Notes under the pieces: model-generated
What the model was told of the DNA's origin: nothing
Database searches by the model: none
Seen by the model: only the letters and a program-made list of their open reading frames with translations
Made by a program: the position numbers and the translations under genes
Part shown: positions 47,445-56,379 of the stretch, one piece after another
Layout of the letters: each line of letters begins with the position of its first letter
How positions within the stretch are numbered: position 1 is the stretch's first letter
Assembly: GCF_028294535.1 (NCBI RefSeq)
Contig: NZ_JAQBIE010000009.1
Coordinates: 62,001-126,000, forward strand
DNA from: Paracoccus onchidii
Lineage (GTDB): Bacteria > Pseudomonadota > Alphaproteobacteria > Rhodobacterales > Rhodobacteraceae
Length of the DNA: 64,000 nucleotides
Direction of reading: 5' to 3'

Positions 47445-47472
47445 TTGCATACACTCCTGTTGGCAGTATGCT
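47445..47472 (+). promoter_or_regulatory. Candidate acnA promoter with flanking inverted repeat
   Basis: TTGCAT (47445-47450) and TATGCT (47467-47472) are 16 nt apart, about 78 nt ahead of acnA. GCATAC (47448-47453) and GTATGC (47466-47471) form an inverted repeat that spans the spacer, which could be an operator. Sequence match only. Confidence 0.35.
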
Positions 47473-47549
47473 TGCGCTAGGTGGCGCCATAGGGCAATGC
47501 TTGGACGAAGCATGCCAGACCCATCCAGTTTTCAGACAGGGAGGCCCAG

Positions 47550-50321
47550 ATGCCCATCCAAACCGGAACCGACACCGCCAAGACCCGCCGCTCTCTTGAG
47601 GTTGGCGGACAGAAAATCGATTACTATTCAATCGCCGCCGCCACCGAGGCGGGCCTGGGCGATTTCTCCAGACTGCCCGCCGCGCTGCGGGTGGTTCTGG
47701 AAAACATGCTGCGCTTTGAAGATGGTGGCCGCACCGTCAGCACTGAAGACATCAGCGCCTTTGCCCAGTGGGCGGAAAAAGGCGGCAAGAACCCGCGCGA
47801 GATCGCCTATCGCCCCGCGCGCGTCCTGATGCAGGATTTCACAGGCGTTCCCGCCGTGGTCGACCTTGCCGCGATGCGCGACGGCATCAAGGCGCTTGGC
47901 GGCGACGCACAGAAAATCAATCCGCTGAACCCCGTCGATCTGGTCATCGACCATTCCGTGATGATCGACGAATTCGGGACGCCACGGGCGTTTCAATTCA
48001 ATGTCGAACGCGAATATGAACGCAATATCGAACGGTATCAGTTCCTGAAATGGGGTCAGAAGGCATTTCGGAATTTCCGCGTGGTTCCGCCCGGAACCGG
48101 AATCTGCCATCAGGTCAACCTTGAATATCTGGCCCAGACGGTCTGGACCGATCAGGATCAGGATGGCAAGGAAGTCGCCTATCCCGATACACTGGTCGGC
48201 ACCGACAGCCACACCACCATGGTCAACGGCCTTGCCGTTCTGGGTTGGGGGGTCGGCGGCATCGAGGCCGAGGCCGCAATGCTGGGCCAGCCGATCTCGA
48301 TGCTGATCCCGGAAGTGGTCGGCTTCAAGATCACCGGCGCACTGACCGAGGGCGTCACGGCCACCGACCTTGTGCTGAAGGTCGTGCAAATGCTGCGTGA
48401 ACACGGCGTTGTCGGAAAGTTCGTCGAATTCTATGGCGACGGTCTGGACCATATGCCGCTGGCCGATCGCGCGACCATCGCCAATATGGCCCCCGAATAC
48501 GGCGCGACATGCGGCTTTTTCCCCGTCGATGACGAAACCCTGCGCTACCTGCGCCAAACCGGGCGCGACGAAGATCGTATTGCTCTGGTCGAAGCCTATG
48601 CCAAGGAAAACGGGTTCTGGCGCGGCGCAGATTACGCCCCGGTCTACAGCTCGACCCTGGAACTGGATCAGGCCGATGTCGTTCCCGCGATTTCAGGCCC
48701 CAAACGCCCGCAAGACCACGTTGCTCTGACCGATTCCGCATTCGAGTTCCGCAAATATATCGCCGGCACCCGCAAACTGGCCGAACCGACCCGAAACGGA
48801 ACCCGCGCCTGGAGCTCGGAGGGGGGGTCGCCCGCGCCCAACGAATTGCCCGGTCATCACGAAGGGTACAAATCCGGCAGTGTCGACGGCGAAGATTACA
48901 AACTGCATGACGGATCGATCGTCATCGCCTCGATCACGTCCTGCACCAATACGTCGAATCCCTATGTGCTGATGGCGGCCGGATTGGTTGCCCGCAAGGC
49001 CCGGGCGCTTGGCCTCAACCGCAAACCCTGGGTCAAGACATCGCTGGCACCGGGTTCACAGGTGGTCGAGGAATATCTGAAGGCCGCCAACCTACAGGAA
49101 GATCTTGACGCGCTTGGCTTTAACCTTGTCGGCTTTGGCTGCACAACCTGCATCGGCAATTCCGGCCCCTTGCAACCCGAGATCTCGAAATCGGTCAATG
49201 ACAATGACCTTGTTGCCGTTTCGGTCCTCTCGGGCAATCGGAACTTCGAAGGCCGCATCTCGCCCGATGTGCGGGCCAATTACCTGGCCTCGCCGCCGCT
49301 GGTTGTCGCCTATGCGATTGCCGGGGACATGAATATCGACCTGACCAACGAGCCACTGGGCTTCGACCCCGACGGCAACCCGGTCTATCTGAAAGACATC
49401 TGGCCCAGTTCGACAGAGATCGCGGAACTGGTCGATACCGTTGTCACGCGCGAGATGTTCCGCACGAAATACGCCGATGTCTTCAAGGGTGACGAGCGCT
49501 GGCGCGCGGTCGAGGTCACCGACAGCGAAACCTATGACTGGCCTGCCAGTTCGACCTATATCCAGAACCCGCCCTATTTCCGCGGCATGACCAAGGAGCC
49601 GGGAACGATCGAGAATCTCGACGGTGCGCGCATCATGGCGTTGCTGGGCGACATGATCACGACCGACCATATCTCGCCCGCCGGCTCGTTCAAGCCGACC
49701 ACGCCTGCCGGGCAATACCTGACCGAGCGTCAGGTTTCTCCGCGCGATTTCAACAGTTACGGGTCGCGGCGCGGCAATCACGAAGTGATGATGCGCGGGA
49801 CATTCGCCAATATCCGCATCCGAAACGAGATGCTGGACAGCGTCGAAGGTGGGTATACCAAAGGGCCCGATGGCCAACAGGCCGCCATCTATGACGCGGC
49901 GATGGCCTATGCCGAACAGGACACGCCATTGGTTGTAATCGGTGGCGTTGAATACGGCGCCGGCTCGTCACGGGACTGGGCCGCGAAAGGCACCAACCTG
50001 CTGGGCGTCAAGGCGGTGATCGCCGAATCGTTTGAACGGATCCATCGCTCGAACCTGGTTGGCATGGGCGTCATTCCCTTCGAGTTCACCGAGGGCGACA
50101 ACCGCAAGACCCTGAACCTGACCGGCGACGAGGTGATCTCGATCGACGGGCTGGAAGGCGATCTTGCGCCATTGGCGATGGTCCCCTGCACGATCAAATA
50201 TGTGGATGGCACTGAAAAGCAGATCACCCTGCGCGCCCGCGTCGATACCGAGGTCGAGATCGAATATCTGCGCAATGGCGGCGTGTTGCACTATGTGCTG
50301 CGCAATCTGGCTGCCTCCTGA
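47550..50321 (+). CDS. acnA: Aconitate hydratase A
   Basis: AcnA converts citrate to isocitrate through cis-aconitate in the TCA cycle and holds a 4Fe-4S cluster. The 923-residue protein is of the bacterial AcnA/IRP1 type. The cluster cysteines are in [12 protein letters not shown] near residue 464 and [10 protein letters not shown] near 531-534. [12 protein letters not shown] near 132 and the C-terminal swivel domain with [14 protein letters not shown] near 802 are also present. The ATG follows GGGAGG. A strong terminator closes the gene. Confidence 0.97.
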   Translation: MPIQTGTDTAKTRRSLEVGGQKIDYYSIAAATEAGLGDFSRLPAALRVVLENMLRFEDGGRTVSTEDISAFAQWAEKGGKNPREIAYRPARVLMQDFTGVPAVVDLAAMRDGIKALGGDAQKINPLNPVDLVIDHSVMIDEFGTPRAFQFNVEREYERNIERYQFLKWGQKAFRNFRVVPPGTGICHQVNLEYLAQTVWTDQDQDGKEVAYPDTLVGTDSHTTMVNGLAVLGWGVGGIEAEAAMLGQPISMLIPEVVGFKITGALTEGVTATDLVLKVVQMLREHGVVGKFVEFYGDGLDHMPLADRATIANMAPEYGATCGFFPVDDETLRYLRQTGRDEDRIALVEAYAKENGFWRGADYAPVYSSTLELDQADVVPAISGPKRPQDHVALTDSAFEFRKYIAGTRKLAEPTRNGTRAWSSEGGSPAPNELPGHHEGYKSGSVDGEDYKLHDGSIVIASITSCTNTSNPYVLMAAGLVARKARALGLNRKPWVKTSLAPGSQVVEEYLKAANLQEDLDALGFNLVGFGCTTCIGNSGPLQPEISKSVNDNDLVAVSVLSGNRNFEGRISPDVRANYLASPPLVVAYAIAGDMNIDLTNEPLGFDPDGNPVYLKDIWPSSTEIAELVDTVVTREMFRTKYADVFKGDERWRAVEVTDSETYDWPASSTYIQNPPYFRGMTKEPGTIENLDGARIMALLGDMITTDHISPAGSFKPTTPAGQYLTERQVSPRDFNSYGSRRGNHEVMMRGTFANIRIRNEMLDSVEGGYTKGPDGQQAAIYDAAMAYAEQDTPLVVIGGVEYGAGSSRDWAAKGTNLLGVKAVIAESFERIHRSNLVGMGVIPFEFTEGDNRKTLNLTGDEVISIDGLEGDLAPLAMVPCTIKYVDGTEKQITLRARVDTEVEIEYLRNGGVLHYVLRNLAAS

Positions 50322-50340
50322 TCAATCCGCCTCAGCAAAG

Positions 50341-50369
50341 AAAACCCCCGGTCATGCCGGGGGTTTTTT
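50341..50369. terminator. Bidirectional intrinsic terminator between acnA and ggt
   Basis: AAAACCCCCGG (50341-50351) and CCGGGGGTTTT (50357-50367) form an 11-bp stem with a 5-nt loop. TTTTTT lies on the plus side, and the minus side reads TTTTCTTT. It can serve acnA and, from the other strand, ggt. Confidence 0.85.
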
Positions 50370-50390
50370 CGTTTTCGCGATGGGGTGGAT

Positions 50391-52202
50391 CTAACCGCCG
50401 ATGGCGATCCCCTCACGCCGGGGGTCGGCCCCACCCTGCAGCCCGTCAGGCGTGATCGCGATTCCGTGCAGGCCGGAATTAAGGTCGCGTTCATTCACCT
50501 CGAACCCGATATCGGTCAGCGGCTGGGACAGCTCGGTCGACTTGCTGCCGGCCTCAATATCCATCGTGCCAAAGCGGTTCACGATATTTGGCAGGGCAAC
50601 GGCTTGCTGGATGTCCATCCCCCAATCGAGATGCGCGACGATCGCCTTGGCGACGTACCCGATGATGCGACTGCCACCCGGTGACCCGATGACCAGAACC
50701 GGCTTGTCATCCTTCATCACGATGCTGGGCGCCATGGACGACCGCGGACGTTTGCCCGGCTCGAGCCGGTTTGCAATCGGATAGCCGGCATCGTCATGCG
50801 TCGTGAACGAGAAATCGGTCAATTCATTGTTCAACAGAAAACCCTGCGTGAACAGGCGCGACCCGAAACCGTTTTCAATGGTGGTGGTCATTGACAGCGC
50901 GTTCCCATCCGCATCCACGATCGAGATATGTGAGGTCGATGGAAATTCGATGGCGTTGTCCAAACCCCAGTTCATCGCGTGTGACCAGCCCGGTGATCCT
51001 GCACTGACCTCGGGCAAGGCGTCGTCGCCGACCAGCAGGCCGGCCCGCTCGGCCAGATAGGTCGAATCGACCAACCCGCTGGTCGGCACGGGCACGAAAT
51101 CGCTGTCGGCCATATAGCGGCCACGGTCCGCAAAGGCCAATCTGGACGCATCCCCGATCAACCGCCAGCTTTCGGGATTATCGGCGCCAAGCTGTGCAAG
51201 ATCATAATTGCCAAGCATGCCCAGAATTTGACCAACGGTCAGCGCGCCCGATGACGGCGGCCCCATGCCACAGATATCATGATCGCGATACTGCGCGCAG
51301 ACGGCCGGGCGCTCGATCACGCGATAGCGGGCCAGATCCTCGGTGGACAGCAATCCGGGATTGCCCTGCGCATTGCGCACTGTCTCGACGACACCCTCGG
51401 CGATGGCACCCTTGTAGAACGCATCGCTGCCCTCGTCCGCCAGCCGCCGCAGGACATCGCCATAGGCTTCGTTCACGATTGTATCCCCGGCTGCAATCGC
51501 GGTGCCGCCGGGAAAGAAATACTCCTTGGTGGCAGGAAAACGGCCCAATCGCTCGGCATCATCGGCGACAGCACCGGCAAGGCGCGGCGATACGGAAAAC
51601 CCGTCCTGCGCCAGCTTGATCGCCGGCGCGAACAGCGCGGTCCAGTTGGTTTTGCCCCAACGACGATGCGCTGCTTCGAGCAGGGCCGGCGTGCCGGGGG
51701 TGCCAACGGAACGACCACCGACCACGGCATCATAGAATTCCAAAGGCTCGCCGTTCTCGTCCTGAAAATATGTCGGCGTCGCGGCCATTGGCGCGGTCTC
51801 GCGTGCGTCCAACGTGGTCAGCTTGCCGCTTGCCGCATCATACCAGACAAGAAAGGCGCCCCCGCCCAACCCCGAGCTTTGGGGTTCGACAAGGCCAAGA
51901 ACGGTCTGAACGGCAATCATCGCATCCGCAGCGCTGCCGCCCTGCCGCAAGACATCTGCACCGGCCTGAACCGCCAGCGGATTTGCCGCCGTCACCATCC
52001 AGTTATCGGCACTGACCGGTTTTCCCTGTGCCTTGCTGTCCAGCGCTGCCTGTCCGGCCTCGCCCAGCCCGGCAAACGCCGAAGCTTCGGCCTGTTCACT
52101 GCTGCCTTCAGGCGCAATGGCATCCGTCGCCTGCTGTGCGACCGCCGGCACCGACCAGACGGTGCCCATCAGCAGCGCCGTGACAAGGTTGAAACGTGTC
52201 AT
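50391..52202 (-). CDS. ggt: Gamma-glutamyltransferase
   Basis: Ggt is a periplasmic enzyme that hydrolyses glutathione and other gamma-glutamyl compounds or transfers their glutamyl group. The 603-residue precursor has a signal peptide (MTRFNLVTALLMGTVWSVPA, cut near AVA|QQ). The protein would cut itself before Thr423 in PSTSHISIVDADGN, whose Thr becomes the nucleophile. GSPGGSRIIGYVAKAIV near the end is the usual substrate-binding stretch. GGGAGGG lies 7 nt ahead of the ATG. It lies at the end of the ccm run, 70 nt after ccmG, with no functional tie to it. Confidence 0.95.
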   Translation of the reverse strand: MTRFNLVTALLMGTVWSVPAVAQQATDAIAPEGSSEQAEASAFAGLGEAGQAALDSKAQGKPVSADNWMVTAANPLAVQAGADVLRQGGSAADAMIAVQTVLGLVEPQSSGLGGGAFLVWYDAASGKLTTLDARETAPMAATPTYFQDENGEPLEFYDAVVGGRSVGTPGTPALLEAAHRRWGKTNWTALFAPAIKLAQDGFSVSPRLAGAVADDAERLGRFPATKEYFFPGGTAIAAGDTIVNEAYGDVLRRLADEGSDAFYKGAIAEGVVETVRNAQGNPGLLSTEDLARYRVIERPAVCAQYRDHDICGMGPPSSGALTVGQILGMLGNYDLAQLGADNPESWRLIGDASRLAFADRGRYMADSDFVPVPTSGLVDSTYLAERAGLLVGDDALPEVSAGSPGWSHAMNWGLDNAIEFPSTSHISIVDADGNALSMTTTIENGFGSRLFTQGFLLNNELTDFSFTTHDDAGYPIANRLEPGKRPRSSMAPSIVMKDDKPVLVIGSPGGSRIIGYVAKAIVAHLDWGMDIQQAVALPNIVNRFGTMDIEAGSKSTELSQPLTDIGFEVNERDLNSGLHGIAITPDGLQGGADPRREGIAIGG

Positions 52203-52272
52203 GGCAAACCCTCCCCTCAACTTTGGATGGAGGCAGTTTGATCCCGGTCCACCTTGGGTGCAAGTCAGGTTT

Positions 52273-52815
52273 TCATTCCTGTTCGGCCAGCGCCTTTTCC
52301 AGCTCGGGCAGGAAACGATGGGTATAGTCTTCGCGCACCATCGGACCAGCGAAACGAAACAGAACCTTGCCCTCACCGTCGATGATAAAGGTTTCAGGCG
52401 GAGCCGTGACCCCCCATTCGATCGCCGTCCGTCCCTTGGGATCCGTGGCAATGGCATGGAAAGGATCGCCATCCTGTTCCAGGAACGCCAGCGCATTGCC
52501 TTCGGGATCCTTGAGGTCGACACCATAGACAGGCAACTGACGCGACAACTCGGTCAGGGTCGGATGTTCGGCGCGGCATGGCGGACACCAGCTTGCCCAG
52601 AAATTCACAAGCTTGACGCCGGGTTCACGCAGCATTGCATCGGTCAGCTGTGTCTTGCCGTCCAGCGTGGTTCCGGGCACCACCGGTGCCGGGCGCCCCA
52701 CCATTGTCGAAGGCAGGGCATCAGGATCATCGCGCCCCATCCCCCACAGGAACAACGCCCCGAGCGATGCGAAAATCATCGGTGGCAGCACAACAAGCGG
52801 CGAGATTCTAGCCAT
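52273..52815 (-). CDS. ccmG: Thiol:disulfide interchange protein CcmG (DsbE)
   Basis: CcmG is a membrane-anchored periplasmic thioredoxin-like protein that keeps the apocytochrome c heme-binding cysteines reduced. The 180-residue protein has an N-terminal membrane helix (about 6-25) and a thioredoxin fold with active site WCPPC at residues 76-80. GVTAPPETFIIDGEGKVLF near 140 is the family cis-proline region. The ATG at 52815 overlaps the end of ccmD by 8 nt. It would be reduced by CcdA (at 41 kb). Confidence 0.95.
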   Translation of the reverse strand: MARISPLVVLPPMIFASLGALFLWGMGRDDPDALPSTMVGRPAPVVPGTTLDGKTQLTDAMLREPGVKLVNFWASWCPPCRAEHPTLTELSRQLPVYGVDLKDPEGNALAFLEQDGDPFHAIATDPKGRTAIEWGVTAPPETFIIDGEGKVLFRFAGPMVREDYTHRFLPELEKALAEQE

Positions 52816-52951
52816 TCTTTTCCTGCTTTTCCAAAGCCTTTCTGGCGCGCGCATTGGCGGCGACGCTTTGCCAGATCAGGCCGATCAACAGCACGGCCGA
52901 GACGCCATAGGCCGCCAGAACCGTGCCTGCGTATTTTCCCAGATCAATCAT
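52808..52951 (-). CDS. ccmD: Heme exporter protein CcmD
   Basis: CcmD is a tiny membrane protein that helps release heme-bound CcmE from the CcmABC complex. The 47-residue product has a short N-terminus (MIDLGKYAG), one membrane helix (about residues 11-28) and a basic charged tail (ARARKALEKQEKNG), as usual for CcmD. The start overlaps the ccmC stop by 4 nt (ATGA) and the end overlaps ccmG by 8 nt, so its position in the operon confirms it. Confidence 0.9.
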   Translation of the reverse strand: MIDLGKYAGTVLAAYGVSAVLLIGLIWQSVAANARARKALEKQEKNG

Positions 52952-53673
52952 GCGCGCGCCTCTTTGGCCTGCAATGCGATAAGACGCCGCCTGCGGATTT
53001 CCGTTCGCGTCCGGATCAGCACCAGCGCCACGAACAACAACAAGAACCCCAGCATCGAAAGATACAGCGGATAGCGATAGACCGCGCTCATCCGTTCACC
53101 GGGCGCCACCGAAAGCGAGGCACCCTGATGCAGACCCTGGTTCCAGAACAGCACCGCATAGCGGCTGAGCAACGCGAAAACCGAACCCACAAGGCACAAG
53201 ACCCCGGTCAGATCGGCCGCGCTGTCTGCATCGTCAATCGCCGACCACAGCGCGATATAACCGACATAGAACAGAAACAGGATCAGGAAACTGGTCAGGC
53301 GCGGGTCCCATTCCCACCATGATCCCCACATCGGTTGCCCCCAGATGGCCCCGGTGGCCAGTGCGATCAGGGTCATGATCGCGCCCACCGGCGCTGCCGC
53401 CTTGGCGGCCAGCGCACTCACATGGTGGCGCCGTACCAGCCAGATCAGCGACGCGACCAGCATCATCACCCAGATATTGATCGCCATCATCGCGGCCGGC
53501 ACATGCAGAAAGACGATCTTGACCGTCGAGCCCTGCTTGTAATCCTGGGGTGTCAGGAACCCCCACAGCACACCGCCAATGGTGCACAGGCCCGCACCCG
53601 CAACCACCCATGGCAGGATCGCGCCACTGCTGCGCATGAATTTGACGGGGTTTGCATATTTCCAGATCGACAT
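52948..53673 (-). CDS. ccmC: Heme exporter/heme-handling protein CcmC
   Basis: CcmC binds heme on the periplasmic side and transfers it to CcmE. The 241-residue protein has six membrane helices and the Trp-rich heme-handling motif WGSWWEWDPRLTS near 118. A conserved histidine lies in IVFLHVPAAM near 52. I chose ATG 53673 (MSIWKYANPVKFM), preceded by TAGGGG. It overlaps ccmD by 4 nt and starts 42 nt after the ccmB stop. Confidence 0.95.
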   Translation of the reverse strand: MSIWKYANPVKFMRSSGAILPWVVAGAGLCTIGGVLWGFLTPQDYKQGSTVKIVFLHVPAAMMAINIWVMMLVASLIWLVRRHHVSALAAKAAAPVGAIMTLIALATGAIWGQPMWGSWWEWDPRLTSFLILFLFYVGYIALWSAIDDADSAADLTGVLCLVGSVFALLSRYAVLFWNQGLHQGASLSVAPGERMSAVYRYPLYLSMLGFLLLFVALVLIRTRTEIRRRRLIALQAKEARA

Positions 53674-53715
53674 GTCGTATCCCCTACCGCCCCCTGTTGC
53701 ACGGCTCAAGTCACA

Positions 53716-54372
53716 TCAGCGCAGGTTGACGCGCAATGCCGCCGCCGCGGCAAAAGGGACCAGCGCGACGACCGCCGCGCTTATCCCGGCAAGAAACAGC
53801 ATCGGCGTGATCGGGTCGCCCCCCTCCATGCCCCGCCTGACGATCTCGGTTCCGAAAATCAAGGTCGGAATGTAAAGCGGCAGCACCAAGAGCGACAGCA
53901 ACAATCCGCCCCGCCGCAACCCAACCGTGATCGCCGCCCCGAATGCGCCAAGAACCGACAGGGCCGGCGTTCCGACAAGCAGCGATATAATCAACCAGGG
54001 AACCGCCTTGCCCGGCAGGTGCAGCAGCAACCCGAATACCGGCGCCGCGACGATCAACGGCAAGCTGGTCGTCAGCCAATGCGCCAACGCCTTTACGGCC
54101 ACGCCCCCCTCCAACGGCAATGGTGCCGTCGCCAGCAGATCGAGGCTGCCATCTTCGTGATCGAGCGCAAAGATACGGTCCAGCGACAGCAGGCACGCCA
54201 ACAGGGCACCGACCCACAGGATTCCGGGGGCAATCGGGCGCAACGCCTCGGTCTGCGGACCGACGCCAAACGGCACAAGGGCACAGAGAATCAGGAAAAA
54301 TGCGACGCCCAGCCCAAAGCCCCCGCCCGCCCGCGTGGCCAGAACCAGATCGCGTTTCAACAGGGCAAGCAT
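53716..54372 (-). CDS. ccmB: Heme exporter protein CcmB
   Basis: CcmB is the membrane subunit of the CcmAB ABC complex, which drives release of holo-CcmE. The 218-residue product has six membrane helices and normal length. Family marks include LFFxLCALVPFGVGPQ near residue 30 (here LILCALVPFGVGPQ) and RIFALDHEDGSLDLLATAP near 66. The ATG at 54372 (MLALLKRDLVLATR) is 46 nt after the ccmA stop. Confidence 0.94.
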   Translation of the reverse strand: MLALLKRDLVLATRAGGGFGLGVAFFLILCALVPFGVGPQTEALRPIAPGILWVGALLACLLSLDRIFALDHEDGSLDLLATAPLPLEGGVAVKALAHWLTTSLPLIVAAPVFGLLLHLPGKAVPWLIISLLVGTPALSVLGAFGAAITVGLRRGGLLLSLLVLPLYIPTLIFGTEIVRRGMEGGDPITPMLFLAGISAAVVALVPFAAAAALRVNLR

Positions 54373-54418
54373 GCTGTCCCCTTCATGCCCGGCACGCCAC
54401 AGGTCACGGCCGCCCGAC

Positions 54419-55048
54419 TCATGCGAAAGCCTCGTTGAACCCTGCGGGCGCGGACATCTGGCCGGGCTGAGCGCGGAACGGTTCCAAGTCGAGGGTTTCG
54501 GCCTCGGACAACCCGAGATCGATATGCGTGGCCATGATCGCCGCACCGCCCGCCACCAGATGATCGCGCACGACCTTGGCGAACAGCGCGACCGAGTGCG
54601 CGTCCAGTGACACGGTTGGCTCGTCCAGCATCCAGATGCTGCGGCCCGTCACCAGCAAACGCGCAAGGCCCAGACGCCGCTTCTGACCGGCAGACAAGGA
54701 CGCCGCCGGACGATCGGCCAATGACAACAGATCCATCGCCGCAAGCGCCGGCCCAACCGCGCCGCCACCAAAAATGCTGGACCAGAATTTCAGATTCTCG
54801 GCAGCGGTCAAGGCGGGCTTCAGCCCGTCTGCATGTGCCGCATAGGCCACCGCATCCTCGGCATGTTCCATCATGCCACCAACAGAAGGCTGCAACCCTG
54901 CCAGGGTGCGCAAAAGACTGGTCTTGCCGATCCCGTTGGGGCCGCGCAGGATCAGCGCAGTCCCGGCATCAAGCGTGAAAGACACATTCTCGACCACCCG
55001 CATCCCGCCACGGGCGACGGCCAGATCGCGAACCCGCAGCAGCGTCAC
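54419..55048 (-). CDS. ccmA: Cytochrome c biogenesis ATP-binding protein CcmA
   Basis: CcmA is the ATPase of the CcmAB complex in cytochrome c maturation. The 209-residue protein has Walker A GPNGIGKT near residues 36-43, signature [16 protein letters not shown] near 130 and Walker [13 protein letters not shown] near 150. I chose the GTG at 55048, which overlaps the stop of the upstream Mth938-domain gene in GTGA. A GTG six codons earlier is also possible. Confidence 0.95.
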   Translation of the reverse strand: MTLLRVRDLAVARGGMRVVENVSFTLDAGTALILRGPNGIGKTSLLRTLAGLQPSVGGMMEHAEDAVAYAAHADGLKPALTAAENLKFWSSIFGGGAVGPALAAMDLLSLADRPAASLSAGQKRRLGLARLLVTGRSIWMLDEPTVSLDAHSVALFAKVVRDHLVAGGAAIMATHIDLGLSEAETLDLEPFRAQPGQMSAPAGFNEAFA

Positions 55049-55398
55049 AGCGGCACAAGGGCGCACGCAACGCGGCGGCCCTCGGACAGTGTTACGTTAT
55101 AGGTTCGTGCGGCGGTCGGCGACGCCATGGCCTCGACCATCACGCCGACATGATCCAGCGCCTCGACCAGTTCCCTTGGCGGGTGGGCGATGGTTTCACC
55201 CATCCCCAGGAAAAGCACATCCACCTTTCCCGCCAGGGCCAGCAACGCATCCGAATCCGGCAAGCCACCCCAAGGCATCGCACCTTCGGCGGTCACCAGC
55301 ACCGAGCCATGGAAAACCTTTCCGCCCACGCGAAAAAAGCCCGGTCCATAGCCGTCAACCGCCGTTGCGCCGCCGAAATCGGTGGGGTTCATCGCCAT
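55045..55398 (-). CDS. Mth938-like (DUF498) domain protein
   Basis: The 117-residue cytoplasmic protein belongs to the Mth938-like or NDUFAF3-related fold. It has [19 protein letters not shown] near residue 17 and [16 protein letters not shown] near 60. Relatives in mitochondria assist complex I assembly, and bacterial roles are not established. The ATG at 55398 overlaps the secF stop (TAATG) and its stop overlaps ccmA, so it is translated in step with both. This place, between secF and ccmA, hints at a link to membrane protein or cytochrome assembly, which is inference. Confidence 0.85.
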   Translation of the reverse strand: MAMNPTDFGGATAVDGYGPGFFRVGGKVFHGSVLVTAEGAMPWGGLPDSDALLALAGKVDVLFLGMGETIAHPPRELVEALDHVGVMVEAMASPTAARTYNVTLSEGRRVACALVPL

Positions 55399-56378
55399 TA
55401 CGGAGCCTCGGCACCCGAAAACGGCGAGCCGTCTTCCTTGGGGTCCTTTTTGGACCAGTCGCGCTTGACGCCCAACCAAAGCACCACATTCTTGGCCACG
55501 TAGACCGATGAATAGGTCCCGATGAGAATGCCGAAGGTGATGGCAAACACAAAGCTGCGGATCACGTCTCCACCCAGCACCAGCAGGGCAATCAGCGCAA
55601 CCAGGGTCGTGCCCGACGTCATCAGGGTCCGCGACAGGGTTTCATTCACCGTCAGGTTCATGAGGTCGCGCAGCGCCCGCTTCTTGTATTTCATCAGGTT
55701 TTCACGCAGGCGGTCAAAGACAACCACCGTGTCATTGATCGAATAGCCGACGATGGTCAGCAGGGCTGCGATGGTGGTCAGGTCGAACTTGATCTGGAAC
55801 AGGCTGAAGATACCCATCGTGATCAACACATCATGCACCAGCGACACGATCGCCCCGATCGCGAACTGCCATTCAAAGCGCAGCCAGATATAGATCGAGA
55901 TCGCGACCAGCGACGCAAGCACGGCATAAATCGCCGTCTGGATCAGCTCGCCTGACACTTTGGGGCCGACCGATTCGACCGAAGGAAAGGTGATCGAAGG
56001 GTCGACTTCTTGCAGTGCGGCCTCGACGGCATTGATGGTCTCGGGCGTGACCGATTCCACGTTATCCTGAGCGCTGATCCGAACCTGCGCGACGTGTTGA
56101 TCGTCGCGAAAGGTGGGATCGAACACCTCAGAGATCGCGACATCGCCCAGATCCAGCGTCTGCAAGGCATCACGATAGGCGCCGACATCAACAGCCTGCG
56201 TCGATTCGGTGCGGATGGTCGTGCCGCCCCGGAAATCGATGCCGAAATTCAGACCGAACATCAGCAGGAACACAACCGACAACACCGACAGCAAGGCCGA
56301 GAATCCGAAGGTCACGAATTGCCAGCGGAAGAAATCGATCTTGGTTTCAGCAGGAACCAGTTTCAAACGAAATGCCAT
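55398..56378 (-). CDS. secF: Protein translocase subunit SecF
   Basis: SecF works with SecD and YajC to use the proton gradient to help pull proteins through SecYEG. The 326-residue protein has six membrane helices, a periplasmic loop after the first (about 40-130) and the family motifs GIDFRGGTTIRTES near 44. VGYSINDTVVVFDRLRENL is near 215. GAGGTG lies 6 nt before the ATG at 56378. It is 1 nt downstream of secD. Confidence 0.96.
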   Translation of the reverse strand: MAFRLKLVPAETKIDFFRWQFVTFGFSALLSVLSVVFLLMFGLNFGIDFRGGTTIRTESTQAVDVGAYRDALQTLDLGDVAISEVFDPTFRDDQHVAQVRISAQDNVESVTPETINAVEAALQEVDPSITFPSVESVGPKVSGELIQTAIYAVLASLVAISIYIWLRFEWQFAIGAIVSLVHDVLITMGIFSLFQIKFDLTTIAALLTIVGYSINDTVVVFDRLRENLMKYKKRALRDLMNLTVNETLSRTLMTSGTTLVALIALLVLGGDVIRSFVFAITFGILIGTYSSVYVAKNVVLWLGVKRDWSKKDPKEDGSPFSGAEAP

Positions 56379-56379
56379 C

